A DNA stretch of 64,000 nucleotides from Candidatus Enterococcus willemsii (GTDB taxonomy: Bacteria > Bacillota > Bacilli > Lactobacillales > Enterococcaceae): contig NZ_MAEL01000031.1 of the NCBI RefSeq assembly GCF_009933335.1, positions 1-64,000 on the forward strand, written 5' to 3'. Made by a program: the position numbers and the translations under genes. Of the stretch, positions 44,344 to 54,180 are shown piece by piece. The notes below the pieces were generated by a model that saw only the letters and a program-made list of their open reading frames with translations, ran no database searches and had not been told where the DNA came from. Position 1 is the stretch's first letter. Each line of letters starts with the position of its first letter.

Positions 44344-45230
44344 TTGTTCCTCCTTACGAAATGGTCTGGTCCCACTTCAAGCCATTCAAATGTATCTGAC
44401 CATTCGATTTGCTGTTGAATTTCTTTTTTCATCATGGCTGCACGGGCCAATTTCGGATCAGCAATTGGTGCTGCAGCCAACAATTTTTTCGTATACGCAT
44501 GTTGTGGATTATCAAATAATTGTTGCGTCGGAGCCAGTTCGACTAATTTACCTTGGTACATTACCGCAATCCGATCGGAAATATGACGAATGACCGATAA
44601 ATCATGCGAAATAAACAAGTAGGATAACGCAAATTCTCGTTGCAATTTTAACAACAACTGAATAATCTGTGCTTGAATCGAAACATCTAAAGCCGATGTC
44701 GGTTCATCACATAAAATAAATTCCGGTTGATTTACGACTGCTCGAGCAATACCAATTCGTTGACGTTGTCCCCCACTAAAATCACGTGGTAATTTAGCCA
44801 ATGCTTCACCAGAAATCCCCACAATTGCTAAAATTTCCTCGGCTTTTTTTCGGGCAGTTTTTTTATCTTCTGCCATCAATGGTTCCATAACCAATTCTAA
44901 CGCAGTCATTCGTGGATTTAAAGCAGAATAAGGATCTTGAAAAATAATTTGCATTTTTTGATACATGGCTTTCTTCTCAGCAGTCGTTAGTTTACTCAAG
45001 TCTTTGCCTTCAAAGAAAACAGTTCCTTCAGTTAGACTTTCTAAGTTTAGCACACTTCGGCCTAATGTTGTTTTACCACTCCCGGATTCACCTACTAACC
45101 CAAGCGTCTCGCCCTTGTAAATCGTTAGGCTCACATCATCAACGGCTCGAACTTCTGACACTGCCCCACGCCAATTTTTGGATTGAAAGACCTTTGTTGC
45201 ATGTTCGACACGAATTAATTCTTTCGTCAT
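44340..45230 (-). CDS. oppF: Oligopeptide ABC transporter ATPase OppF
   Basis: 296 residues. Walker A GESGSGKTTLGRS near 51, ABC signature FSGGQRQRIGIARA near 155, Walker B ILCDEPTSALD near 178, and the OppF-type C-terminal extension. Energises import with OppD. Overlaps oppD and osmC by 4 bp each. Confidence 0.94.
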   Translation of the reverse strand: MTKELIRVEHATKVFQSKNWRGAVSEVRAVDDVSLTIYKGETLGLVGESGSGKTTLGRSVLNLESLTEGTVFFEGKDLSKLTTAEKKAMYQKMQIIFQDPYSALNPRMTALELVMEPLMAEDKKTARKKAEEILAIVGISGEALAKLPRDFSGGQRQRIGIARAVVNQPEFILCDEPTSALDVSIQAQIIQLLLKLQREFALSYLFISHDLSVIRHISDRIAVMYQGKLVELAPTQQLFDNPQHAYTKKLLAAAPIADPKLARAAMMKKEIQQQIEWSDTFEWLEVGPDHFVRRNK

Positions 45231-46105
45231 TCATTTCCCTCCTTCAACCAAACGTGATGTGTTGCGGATAATTCTTTTTTCACAACTTGCTCGTCAGCAT
45301 AGCTATCAGCGTTGACCGTACGTAATGGTGCATCACGATCACCTAGATGAGCAGCTGCCAATAATTGTTTTGTATAAGGATGTTGGGCTTGATAGAAGAT
45401 TTCCTCCACGGTACCTTTTTCAACAATGCGTCCTTGGTACATCACATTAACGAAATCACACATGCCTGCTACGACGCCAAAATCATGGGTCACTAAAATG
45501 ACAGATAAAGATTCGCTCGTTTGCAATTCTTTCATCAAAGCTAAAATTTGCGCTTGAATAGTCACATCTAAAGCCGTTGTCGGTTCATCAGCAATCAATA
45601 ATTGTGGTTGTGCTAATAATGCCATAGCAATCATTACGCGTTGACGCATACCACCAGATAACTCGTGTGGAAATTGTTTCATTCTTTTTTCAGGTAAAGG
45701 AATGCCGACTTTTTCTAATTCTTCAATCGCTCGTTGTTGTGCTTGTTTTTTCGATATTTTTTGGTGCCGCAAAATAACTTCCACCAAATGATAACCAATT
45801 GTCCGCAAGGGATTCAATGACGTCATCGGATCTTGAAAAATCATCGCAAGCGGGATTTTTTGCGCATCGGTCACTGCTTGCCCTGCAAACAAAAATTGAT
45901 CAAATGTTGCATGGGCATTATCTGGTAAAATATCCATCAGACTTTTCATGGCAATACTTTTGCCACTACCAGATTCACCAACAATACCAACCACTTTTCC
46001 TTTTGGAATGTGCAAATCAATGCCTTTTATAATCGGTAATGCTGGATGTTTTTTCGCTTGAATAGTGACATGTAAATTCGTCATCGTCAAAATTTCTTCC
46101 GTCAT
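45227..46105 (-). CDS. oppD: Oligopeptide ABC transporter ATPase OppD
   Basis: 292 residues. Walker A GESGSGKSIAMKSL near 45, signature LSGGMRQRVMIAMAL near 150, Walker B LIADEPTTALD near 170. The C-terminal region lacks a recognisable Cys-rich cluster and is slightly shorter than in many OppD. Pairs with OppF. Confidence 0.94.
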   Translation of the reverse strand: MTEEILTMTNLHVTIQAKKHPALPIIKGIDLHIPKGKVVGIVGESGSGKSIAMKSLMDILPDNAHATFDQFLFAGQAVTDAQKIPLAMIFQDPMTSLNPLRTIGYHLVEVILRHQKISKKQAQQRAIEELEKVGIPLPEKRMKQFPHELSGGMRQRVMIAMALLAQPQLLIADEPTTALDVTIQAQILALMKELQTSESLSVILVTHDFGVVAGMCDFVNVMYQGRIVEKGTVEEIFYQAQHPYTKQLLAAAHLGDRDAPLRTVNADSYADEQVVKKELSATHHVWLKEGNE

Positions 46106-46108
46106 TGT

Positions 46109-46939
46109 TTACACCTCCCTTTGGACAACTGCTTTAATCATATCACCAATATTGTTAAAGGAATAAATTGTTAACGCAACAAATAACCCTGGTAAAATTG
46201 CCATATATGGTGCACGTTGTAAACTATTTTGAGCATTCTGTAAGAGACTGCCCCATGAAGCCATTGGAGGTTGAATCCCTAGACCAAGAAAACTCAATGC
46301 TGATTCCGTCATAATTGCGCCCGAAATACTGGCAGACGCAGCCACTATTAACGTCGGTAATACCGAGGGAAAAATATGTTTACCTATGATTTTCCAAGGT
46401 GATTCCCCGATAAATTGCCCATATAACACATATTCACGCTCTTTCGCTGCCAAGGTTTCCCCTCGGATTAACCGAGCAATACTCATCCATGAAAAACAGC
46501 CAATCACAATAATAATCGTTCCTAAGCCGGGTTTCAAAAAAATACTTAATACAATTACTAAAACTAGCCATGGAATGGAAGAAAGAACATCCACCATCCG
46601 CATTAAAATATTGTCAATCCAACCACCAAAATAACCAGCAATCAAACCCACACTAGTCCCAATCGTTGTCGCAGTAATCATGGCAAGAACACCTACAATC
46701 AACGATACGCGACCACCATAAACAACACGGATAAAATAGTCACGTCCGACTTCGTCTGTTCCAAATAAATGAGTCAGGCTCGGTGGTTGAGACATTTGTG
46801 TCACATCTGTCGCATTCGGATCAATCGGAATCAATGGTGCTACTAAGGACAAAATAATCAATAACAAAATAAAGATTGTTGACAACAAATAAGTCGGGGA
46901 AGAAATGATTCCTTTGCCTAAATATTTCAAACGAGCCAT
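46109..46939 (-). CDS. oppC: Oligopeptide ABC transporter permease OppC
   Basis: The ATG at 46939 has GGAGGG 9 bp upstream and starts 1 bp after the oppB stop; the 11-codon longer frame is rejected. 276 residues with the DppC/OppC pattern: HLFGTDEVGRDYFIRVVYGG near 60 and the EAA loop AKEREYVLYGQFIGESPW near 165. Confidence 0.93.
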   Translation of the reverse strand: MARLKYLGKGIISSPTYLLSTIFILLLIILSLVAPLIPIDPNATDVTQMSQPPSLTHLFGTDEVGRDYFIRVVYGGRVSLIVGVLAMITATTIGTSVGLIAGYFGGWIDNILMRMVDVLSSIPWLVLVIVLSIFLKPGLGTIIIVIGCFSWMSIARLIRGETLAAKEREYVLYGQFIGESPWKIIGKHIFPSVLPTLIVAASASISGAIMTESALSFLGLGIQPPMASWGSLLQNAQNSLQRAPYMAILPGLFVALTIYSFNNIGDMIKAVVQREV

Positions 46940-46940
46940 T

Positions 46941-47897
46941 TTATTTCCCTCCTTTACGAATGCGTGGATCAACCACTGAATATAAAATATCTGATAATAA
47001 ATTACCTAAAATCACTAACGTCGCTGAAAGCAACATGATTGCCATAATCACGGGATAATCTAAACTTCTCGTCGCGCTTGTTAAATATGGTCCGACGCCT
47101 GGCCAACCAAAAATTGTTTCCGAAATAATTGCACCTGTGACCAACATCGGTAGAGCTAAACCAATTTGTGTTACCACTGGAATCAAGACATTCCGACTGA
47201 TATGACGACGAAAAATCTGCCCTTTTGTCGCATGAAATGCACGTTGGACAGTCACATAATCTTCCGATGTCTGCTGCATAGCCGATGAACGAATATAACG
47301 AGTTAACTCTGGGAAAAAAGCAACCGTTAATGTTAAATAAGGCATAATAAAATGCACTAGAAAATCTTGAAAGTCTCCCGTTGTTCCCACGGTATGCATG
47401 CCAATGATCGGAAGTAAATTAAAGCGATATCCTAGGAAGTAGATTAAAATCATCGCAAACCAAAAAGTCGGAATAGCGATTCCTAATGAAGCAATACCAT
47501 CAATCAAACGATCTAACCATTTGCCTTTATTTGCAGCTGCTAATAAGCCCAGCGCAATTGCCAAGACAAGAGCTGTCAAATAAGCGGGAATAATCAATTT
47601 CATCGTGTTTGGAATCCGTACCCCTAATTCCCCAGCAATACTACGTTGAGAAACAAGCGAATACCCAAAATCTCCTTTAAAAATATTTCCCAACCAAGTC
47701 AAATACTGAACCAAAAACGGTTCATCTAAACCATATTTTTCTCGCAACAAAGCAACTTGATCAGGTGACATATTCGGCGTTTTTAATGAATCAATGACAT
47801 CGTAGGGTGCCAAATGAATTAAAGAAAACACAATAAACGAGATAACGAATAATAGTGGAATTGCTTGTAAGATCCGTTTAATAATGTATCGTAACAC
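46941..47897 (-). CDS. oppB: Oligopeptide ABC transporter permease OppB
   Basis: 318 residues, six membrane segments, start MLRYIIKRILQAIPLLFVIS typical for DppB/OppB. The EAA loop is near 215 (SEDYVTVQRAFHATKGQIF). Forms the membrane channel with OppC. Separated from oppA by a hairpin. Confidence 0.93.
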   Translation of the reverse strand: MLRYIIKRILQAIPLLFVISFIVFSLIHLAPYDVIDSLKTPNMSPDQVALLREKYGLDEPFLVQYLTWLGNIFKGDFGYSLVSQRSIAGELGVRIPNTMKLIIPAYLTALVLAIALGLLAAANKGKWLDRLIDGIASLGIAIPTFWFAMILIYFLGYRFNLLPIIGMHTVGTTGDFQDFLVHFIMPYLTLTVAFFPELTRYIRSSAMQQTSEDYVTVQRAFHATKGQIFRRHISRNVLIPVVTQIGLALPMLVTGAIISETIFGWPGVGPYLTSATRSLDYPVIMAIMLLSATLVILGNLLSDILYSVVDPRIRKGGK

Positions 47898-47932
47898 GCG
47901 CAGTTCTTCCTTTCTTTTTACAGCAAAACAAG

Positions 47933-47961
47933 AAGCTGTGATAAAAGCCTTACCACAGCTT
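47933..47961 (-). terminator. Hairpin between oppA and oppB (partial terminator)
   Basis: Stem AAGCTGTG/CACAGCTT with a 13-nt loop and a short T-containing tail. The weak T-run suggests partial read-through that would keep the binding protein more abundant than the permease. Confidence 0.5.
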
Positions 47962-47967
47962 AATGCT

Positions 47968-49548
47968 TTACTTAATTGTTAACTTCGATAAATCTTCAAA
48001 CGTATAAATTGGAATTAAACCCGCTTCTTCCACATTTCCTATACGATTGTTGACAGCTAAAATTTTCTTGTTATCAACGATTGGATAAATACGAGCATCT
48101 TCTGCAATGGCTTGTTGTAATTCAACATACAGTGCTTGACGTTTCTCTGGATTTAACTCAGTCGCAGCTTTCGCAAATAACTCATCGGTTACTTTATTTT
48201 CTGTTTGGAAATAGTTTGCACTACCTCCTGTTTCAAATAGTGCCCCATATAAATCTGGGTCATTTCCCATAATATAACCGCCTAAGAAGAGGTTATATTT
48301 CGTTGAACCATCTTTATCTAACTCTGCAAAGATAGCGGCACTATCACCACCTTCTAAATTCACCGTAATACCAGCTTTTTGTAATTGCTGTTGAATCAAG
48401 GTTGCTTGGACTGTTTGTACAGGGTCTGATGATGAAAAAGCTAGGTTTAAGGTTAAATCACTAACATTTGCTTCTTTTAATAGTTCTTTTGATTTTTCAA
48501 CGTTTGTGTCATATTTTTCAACATCATCTGTTGCATATGGATTGTTTGGTGGTAAGAATGAATAAGGTTGCTCGTAATATTCTTTATCCAAATAGCCTGC
48601 TTGATTTAACTCATCTTTATTCAATGCAAACAAGACTGCTTGACGCACTTTAACATCTTGTAACGCTTCTGATTTTGTATTTAAGCCTAAATAACCGACA
48701 CGATTTTCACTATATGGATAAGTTGTAATCTTTGAGTCATCCAAATCTTTCACATCCGCTGGTAAAACGACAGCTGCATCAACTTCGCCTTTTTGCAAAG
48801 CGACTTTAGTTGTATCAGCATTTTCAATAATACGTAGCGTCACATTTTTAATAGATGGCTCACCGCCATAATAATTTTCATTGGCTTCAAACGTTAAATA
48901 TTCACCACGTTTATATTCAACTAGCTTATAAGGTCCAGTTCCCACCGCTTTTTCTGGTAATTCATTGACTGAGAAGTCTGGTACATCTTTAAAGACGTGT
49001 TCTGGGATAATGAATGTTTCAGTTGCGATATTATTAATTGCGGCCGCACTGGCTTGAGGGAATACAAATTTCACCGTATAATCATCGACTTTTTCAATGG
49101 CGATTGGTTCATCACCTACCCATAGTTGGTCGGCATTGCCATTTTCTTTTTTCACTTTTTGTTCATAGGTAAAGACAACATCATCTGCTGTAAAGTCTTC
49201 ACCATCTGACCACTTAACATCTTTCTTCAAGTGAACAGTAACCGATAGCCCGTCTTCTGCTGGCTCAACAGATTCCGCTAACGCATTTTTCGTTGTCCCA
49301 TCACCTTCAACAATCACTAAAGGTGAATAAATCATATTCGTAACTGTTAATCCCCAACGATCACTCGTATTAATCGGATTCGTTGATGTTGGATCCCCAC
49401 TAATTGCATAGGTAAAAGTTGAATTGTCGGCTGGTTGCGAAGCACTAGATGATTTCTCTGTATTTCCACCCGAAGAGCAAGCAGCTAGCGTTAATCCTAA
49501 TACAACTACACTGGCACGTAGTATTGTTTTTTTCCAATTTTTCATCAT
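47968..49548 (-). CDS. oppA: Peptide-binding lipoprotein (OppA/DppA family, SBP_bac_5)
   Basis: 526 residues. Signal peptide with lipobox LTLAAC (Cys24), then the family 5 extracellular solute-binding fold (VKWSDGEDFTADDVVFTYE near 115). The AGGAGG site is 7 bp before the first of two adjacent ATGs. Captures peptides for OppBCDF. Lies 14 bp after metQ in one operon. Confidence 0.93.
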   Translation of the reverse strand: MMKNWKKTILRASVVVLGLTLAACSSGGNTEKSSSASQPADNSTFTYAISGDPTSTNPINTSDRWGLTVTNMIYSPLVIVEGDGTTKNALAESVEPAEDGLSVTVHLKKDVKWSDGEDFTADDVVFTYEQKVKKENGNADQLWVGDEPIAIEKVDDYTVKFVFPQASAAAINNIATETFIIPEHVFKDVPDFSVNELPEKAVGTGPYKLVEYKRGEYLTFEANENYYGGEPSIKNVTLRIIENADTTKVALQKGEVDAAVVLPADVKDLDDSKITTYPYSENRVGYLGLNTKSEALQDVKVRQAVLFALNKDELNQAGYLDKEYYEQPYSFLPPNNPYATDDVEKYDTNVEKSKELLKEANVSDLTLNLAFSSSDPVQTVQATLIQQQLQKAGITVNLEGGDSAAIFAELDKDGSTKYNLFLGGYIMGNDPDLYGALFETGGSANYFQTENKVTDELFAKAATELNPEKRQALYVELQQAIAEDARIYPIVDNKKILAVNNRIGNVEEAGLIPIYTFEDLSKLTIK

Positions 49549-49562
49549 CTATTTTCCTCCTA

Positions 49563-50399
49563 TTACCAAACTGGGACACTTGACCCTTTTGTTACGTCAG
49601 CGATAATATCTTTGACCTCATCTGTTTGGTAGTATTTCACAATTGTTTTGTAGATTTCTTTATCTTTATCTTCTTCACGAACAGCAATAACATTGTAATA
49701 TGGTTTAGAAGAATCTGCGACAGGTTCGAGATAAATCGCTGTTTCAGTTGGAATAAACCCAGCATCAACGGCTACATTATTATTCACACAAGCAATGTCA
49801 ACATCATCTAACGCACGAATCGTTTGGTTCGCATCTAACATTTCAAATTTTAGGCTTTTAGGATTCTCAGTAACATCATTGACTGTTGGTAACAAACCCG
49901 CTTCTTTATCTAATTTAATCAAACCAGCTGTCTGCAATAACAATAACGCACGGCTCTCATTTGACACATCATTGGGAAGCGCTACTGTGGCACCATCTTG
50001 TAATTCATCAATTGTTTCTATTTTATTTGAAAAAATACCCAATGGATTTAACGTGGTATAAGCGATTGTAGTATTTGAAAACCCACCTTCTTTATTGACT
50101 TCATCCATAAAAATTTCTGTTAAAGAAGAATGCAAATCAATTGAACCATCTTCTAAAGAAGTAATTGGTCCACGATAATCAGTAAATTTAACAATTTCTA
50201 AATCGATATTTTCTTTTTCTTTTAATTCTTTTTGAACATGTTCCCAAGCTTCGTTACTTTCACCAACAACGCCTAGCTTGACAGTCTGTGATTTCTCTGT
50301 TTCATTCGCCGCTTCTTTCTTTGCACCACAAGCTCCTAATAAGATAACAGCACTGACTGTTAAAACACTTGTAATTGCTTTTTTCCAACCTCTTTTCAT
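49563..50399 (-). CDS. metQ: MetQ/NlpA-family substrate-binding lipoprotein
   Basis: 278 residues. Signal peptide with lipobox LLGAC (Cys24). Typical NlpA elements are KLGVVGESNEAWEHVQKEL near 41, GSIDLHSSLTEIFMD near 85, and VALPNDVSNESRALLLLQ near 140. Binds methionine or a related amino acid for a MetNP transporter. No metN or metP gene is in the window; instead it opens the Opp operon, so it may use a distant MetNP or deliver to this system. Confidence 0.9.
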   Translation of the reverse strand: MKRGWKKAITSVLTVSAVILLGACGAKKEAANETEKSQTVKLGVVGESNEAWEHVQKELKEKENIDLEIVKFTDYRGPITSLEDGSIDLHSSLTEIFMDEVNKEGGFSNTTIAYTTLNPLGIFSNKIETIDELQDGATVALPNDVSNESRALLLLQTAGLIKLDKEAGLLPTVNDVTENPKSLKFEMLDANQTIRALDDVDIACVNNNVAVDAGFIPTETAIYLEPVADSSKPYYNVIAVREEDKDKEIYKTIVKYYQTDEVKDIIADVTKGSSVPVW

Positions 50400-50668
50400 G
50401 TTTGTTTCCCCTTTTCCATCTTACTTTTCATTCTGATAGTTATTGGCATCATACCTAGCTAGAATAAGGAAGTCAAACTACTAGTGATAGAAAAAAACTA
50501 TCGAAAAAACAATCATCCATGTGTTTATTCCTTACCCTATCTTGCTTTCAATAAACGTGTAGCGTTTTAAGGAGATTGTTCTATTTCTTTATAAATATTT
50601 TTGGTTTACACACTGTAATGTCTATATCAAATATTTCTATCGCCACATCTTTTCTATTACACAAAAAA
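50400..50668. other. Intergenic region upstream of metQ
   Basis: Apart from the metQ promoter it holds a short GATAG/CTATC hairpin near 50487-50503 and AT-rich sequence. No S-box, T-box or SAM-type leader was recognised; the predicted untranslated leader is only about 45 nt. Confidence 0.5.
50448..50476 (-). promoter_or_regulatory. Promoter of the metQ-opp operon
   Basis: -35 TTGACT (50471-50476), exact 17-bp spacer, -10 TATGAT (50448-50453) on the minus strand, about 45 bp before the metQ ATG. Confidence 0.75.
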
Positions 50669-50705
50669 ATACCTACCTCACTGCACGACACAGCGAAATA
50701 GGTAT
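50663..50705 (-). terminator. Terminator of lepB
   Basis: Outer stem ATACCTA/TAGGTAT (50669-50675, 50699-50705) with an inner CGCTG/CAGTG stem; T7 run on the minus strand. Confidence 0.75.
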
Positions 50706-50709
50706 CTAC

Positions 50710-51306
50710 TTAATTCAGCCACTCAATATCCTTTAATGGCCAATAACGAACAAAGACTTCCCCTTTAATCATCGATTCATCAACAAAACCGAAAATTCGG
50801 CTATCTTTTGAAATCAAGCGATTATCTCCTAAAACAAAATATTTTCCTTCCGGTACTTCATAGGAAAAATCATTGGTAAAGGTCAGTGCTCGGTCAGCTA
50901 CTGCTTGGAAACTTTGATTATACTTATATTCTGTTTGTAACTTATCTTTTGCAAAAGCTTCTTTAAATTCTTTTAAGTAAGGTTCATCGACAACTTCACC
51001 ATTGATACTTAAGACATCATCTTTCATTTCAACTTTATCACCAGGTATGCCAATCACACGCTTGACAGCAATTTTATCTAGTTCATCTGGCTCTTGTGTC
51101 GTAATGATGTCAAAACGGTCAATAGATGATAATTGGAAAGTCACTAATTTTTGCCCATCCGCTAATGTAGGATCCATCGAATGGCCTTTAACCGATACCG
51201 TGACAACGACAAACAAACGTAACACAACTAATAAGGCAACAGCGATAAGAAAAACGCCCCAATTTTTAAAAAATTCTTTCAACAGTCGATTCTCCCTTAG
51301 ATACAT
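50710..51306 (-). CDS. lepB: Signal peptidase I
   Basis: 198 residues with one N-terminal membrane anchor (FLIAVALLVVLRLFVVV). Catalytic Ser in VKGHSMDPTL near 40 and Lys in AVKRVIGIPGDKV near 80; GDNRLISKDSR near 160 is conserved box E. Cleaves signal peptides of exported proteins such as the CHAP protein. Ends in its own terminator. Confidence 0.95.
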   Translation of the reverse strand: MYLRENRLLKEFFKNWGVFLIAVALLVVLRLFVVVTVSVKGHSMDPTLADGQKLVTFQLSSIDRFDIITTQEPDELDKIAVKRVIGIPGDKVEMKDDVLSINGEVVDEPYLKEFKEAFAKDKLQTEYKYNQSFQAVADRALTFTNDFSYEVPEGKYFVLGDNRLISKDSRIFGFVDESMIKGEVFVRYWPLKDIEWLN

Positions 51307-51351
51307 TTGATTGATTCATTATACCACAGCTTGTAGTGAGAAGAAAAAGTT

Positions 51352-52080
51352 TCAGTTATCTCTTACAATCACTACTTCTGACCAGCCCATCTGATAACCC
51401 GCACGGATTGCTACATTTAATGAACGATTATGTGACCATGCTGTCGAATAAATCGGTAAAATCGTTGGCTCCATTTCTTGAATGCGAGTAGTGATTCCTT
51501 GAATCAATTTTGTCGCGACTCCTTTTGCGCGTAAATCATCAGATAAAATTTCTATTCCCAACTCCCAAGTATACGCACCATTTGTGTTCGCACCAGCAAT
51601 GGCTTTCAATGTAGGATCAAAGTAACCATAGCCAATTTTATCCGGTTCTTCAGGCAAATATTCAAATGCATTCACGATACGTTTATCTTGTTTGAAAATA
51701 GGAATTTCTTGTTCAGATAAAAAGCGAAAGCGTGAATCAACTAGCGGTGTCCCAATCACTTTTGGGATGAAGAATGGTCGAATTTTAGCTATTTTCAATT
51801 GATATTTTGCCAACAAGTCTGTTAAATTTTGAATACTTTCAAATTCCAAAAACCATGCACCGCTAGTATCTTTGAAGGTTTTATGTAAAGCTTCTGTCAC
51901 CGGCTCGCTTTCCGTTCGTACAAATAGTTGGTTATTGTAACAGACAATTGCTCCAAACTCTCGTGCATTGCGCCGACTAGCCATTGTTGCGTGATTCGTT
52001 GTAAAGAAATTCTTCTCTTTGGTAAATACCTCCTCCGAACAAGCAAAATCAATTGCAAATTGTTGATGTAGAATTGACAT
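51352..52080 (-). CDS. GNAT-family acetyltransferase
   Basis: 242 residues. The C-terminal 100 residues contain the acetyl-CoA-binding LRAKGVATKLIQGI near 180 and an IRAGYQMGWSEVV end; the first 130 residues are an extra domain of unknown role that begins MSILHQQFAIDFACSEEVF. Substrate unknown. Monocistronic. Confidence 0.75.
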   Translation of the reverse strand: MSILHQQFAIDFACSEEVFTKEKNFFTTNHATMASRRNAREFGAIVCYNNQLFVRTESEPVTEALHKTFKDTSGAWFLEFESIQNLTDLLAKYQLKIAKIRPFFIPKVIGTPLVDSRFRFLSEQEIPIFKQDKRIVNAFEYLPEEPDKIGYGYFDPTLKAIAGANTNGAYTWELGIEILSDDLRAKGVATKLIQGITTRIQEMEPTILPIYSTAWSHNRSLNVAIRAGYQMGWSEVVIVRDN

Positions 52081-52229
52081 CTTCCCACTCCTTTCAGTCG
52101 ATTATTTCTTTAGTATAACGTAGTCCGCATTTTTCTCAAAGAACCGCTAGACTTTTCTAGCATTCCTACTGTTCTTTCATTCTTTTTTTGCTATACTGGT
52201 ACTACTACTATTAGACGGGGGATAATTTT

Positions 52230-53636
52230 ATGAATTTTGGGCGCTTCACACGTCTGACATTACGCCGAGGAAAAACCTTCTTTGCAAGAAACATTTCGTC
52301 TATTCAAGTTATCGTCTCTTATTATATTTTGATGACTTTATTAGCTCTAATTTTATTTTATTTGCCTTTTTTTAGACAACCAGGTACACACGTTGCGTTT
52401 ATTGATATGTTTTTTATGGCTATCAGCACTATCAGCGTCACAGGTCTAACCACATTTCCAATTGATGAAGTCTTTAATGAACGCGGGGTCGTACTATTGG
52501 AAGTCCTCTTTCAAATTGGTGGACTAGGTATTATGATGATTTCTACCTTCTTTTTTATCGTATCTCGACGAAAAATTTCATTAAAGCAACGTCAATTAAT
52601 TATGACTGACATGAACCAACCACGACTTAGCGGAATTGTGCGAATGATTCGAACAACATTCACAATTATTTTAATGTTTCAAGCAATTGGTGGTAGCATC
52701 TTCGCCATTTACTTTAAAGCCATGGGCTATTACGACAATTGGCTAGATGCAATTTTTTATGGGTTCTATCAGGCAATTTCCGCCGTCACTAACTCTGGAT
52801 TTGACGTGACTGGAGAGTCTATTTTACCTTTTGCCAATGATTATCTCTTTTTAATTAGTATCATGTTCCTGATTTTCGTTGGTGGTATTGGTTTTCCAGC
52901 GATTATGGACTTTCGAGAATGGGTGAAATTTCAATTTTTTAAAGAAAAGCGTCAGCTGCCTTTTCGTTTTACCCTCTTTTCTAAAATTGCGTTCTTAGCA
53001 TTTATCGTCTTGTTTATCGGTGGAACCTTAACTATCTTTTTCTTAGAAAAAGGACATTTGTTCAAGGATATGACAGCGGTTGGTCAGTGGATTAACAGTA
53101 TGTTTTACTCGATGACAACCAGAAATGCGGGCTTACAAATCCATGATTTAAATGAATTTCAAGTAACCACTTTAATTGTTTTTTCTTTATTAATGTTCAT
53201 TGGTTGTAGTCCTAGTTCAGTCGGTGGTGGTGTTCGAACAACCACGGTTGCCATCATTGGATTATATCTCTTTTCTTTCTTAAAGAGTGAAAGTCATATC
53301 AATATTTTCGGACGGAAAATTGATGACGAAGATGTTCGTAAATCGGTTGTGGTCTTTATGTTATCTCTTTTGATGTGCTTTGCATGTGTCATCTTTTTAA
53401 CAGCCACAGAAGATGTCTCGCTAATTGCAATTATTGTGGAAGTTGCTTCGGCTTTTGGAACAACGGGTTTGTCCCTAGGCATTACCGCAGGCCTCTCCGT
53501 GACAGGCAAATTAGTGATTGCCTTATTAATGTTTATTGGACGAATTGGCATGCTTTACACCTTACTTCTCTTTGTACCAAAAGAAACACGCGATTTAGGC
53601 TACGAATACCCAACTGAAAAAATTATTATTGGCTAA
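52230..53636 (+). CDS. KtrB/TrkH-family potassium transporter subunit
   Basis: 468 residues. Four MPM repeats with selectivity-filter loops of type TVSVTGLTT (near 78), TNSGFD (near 190), TRNAG (near 300) and FGTTGLS (near 410). The size and lack of a long N-terminus suit KtrB, which works with a cytoplasmic KtrA ring; no ktrA is adjacent. Imports K+ coupled to Na+ or H+. Confidence 0.88.
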   Translation: MNFGRFTRLTLRRGKTFFARNISSIQVIVSYYILMTLLALILFYLPFFRQPGTHVAFIDMFFMAISTISVTGLTTFPIDEVFNERGVVLLEVLFQIGGLGIMMISTFFFIVSRRKISLKQRQLIMTDMNQPRLSGIVRMIRTTFTIILMFQAIGGSIFAIYFKAMGYYDNWLDAIFYGFYQAISAVTNSGFDVTGESILPFANDYLFLISIMFLIFVGGIGFPAIMDFREWVKFQFFKEKRQLPFRFTLFSKIAFLAFIVLFIGGTLTIFFLEKGHLFKDMTAVGQWINSMFYSMTTRNAGLQIHDLNEFQVTTLIVFSLLMFIGCSPSSVGGGVRTTTVAIIGLYLFSFLKSESHINIFGRKIDDEDVRKSVVVFMLSLLMCFACVIFLTATEDVSLIAIIVEVASAFGTTGLSLGITAGLSVTGKLVIALLMFIGRIGMLYTLLLFVPKETRDLGYEYPTEKIIIG

Positions 53637-53638
53637 AT

Positions 53639-53675
53639 AAAATCCACCTCTTTGACTGAAAGAGGTGGATTATTT
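53639..53675. terminator. Bidirectional terminator after the K+ transporter gene
   Basis: Stem AATCCACCTCTTT/AAAGAGGTGGATT with loop GACTG; T- and A-rich flanks. The right arm overlaps the stop of the convergent YjbR gene. Confidence 0.85.
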
Positions 53676-54029
53676 TGCTTGCCGAATTTTGGCTGGTAAG
53701 TTTTTCCAAACGAGTTGATACGACAAATAAATCATTTGTTCAAATTCCTCATCTGTTAAAACAGTGCTTCGCAAGGCAATCGAATTCCAATGCTTCTTGT
53801 TCATATGATAGCCTGGTGTAATATCCTCATAAATTTCTCTTAGTTCTTCATTTTTTTCTGGTAACCCTTTTAACGTAATCATCGCTTGTTCTGTAGCTTG
53901 CGGACTCATCGTGCCAAACATTTTTCCGTGGACCTCGAAATAAATCGTTGCCCAATCTTCACGAAAATACACTTTAGCAAAGGGCAAAGACACCCCAAAG
54001 CGTTGCAAACGTTCCATTCGTTGTTTCAT
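53670..54029 (-). CDS. MmcQ/YjbR-family protein
   Basis: 119 residues. The ending motif HMNKKHWNSIALRSTVLTDEEFEQMIYLSYQLV is typical of the MmcQ/YjbR double-wing family, seen here at about 72-105. Members are small DNA-binding-like proteins with no clear role. Monocistronic, convergent with the K+ transporter. Confidence 0.8.
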   Translation of the reverse strand: MKQRMERLQRFGVSLPFAKVYFREDWATIYFEVHGKMFGTMSPQATEQAMITLKGLPEKNEELREIYEDITPGYHMNKKHWNSIALRSTVLTDEEFEQMIYLSYQLVWKNLPAKIRQAK

Positions 54030-54180
54030 TTTTTCACCTTCTTTTTTAAATTATAACGGATTTAGCAGTTATTTTTCTTCTTTTTTTTAAGATTGGGGAA
54101 AGCCATTTAATCTTTTTTAAAAGTTGTGTTATGATTAGATGAATTTATTCGACTATCTCGTTTTACGATGGAGGTTTTTT

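Noticed and set aside
50400-50700. Methionine riboswitch or T-box before metQ
   Set aside because: The predicted promoter leaves only about 45 nt of leader, and no S-box, SMK-box or T-box signature was seen.
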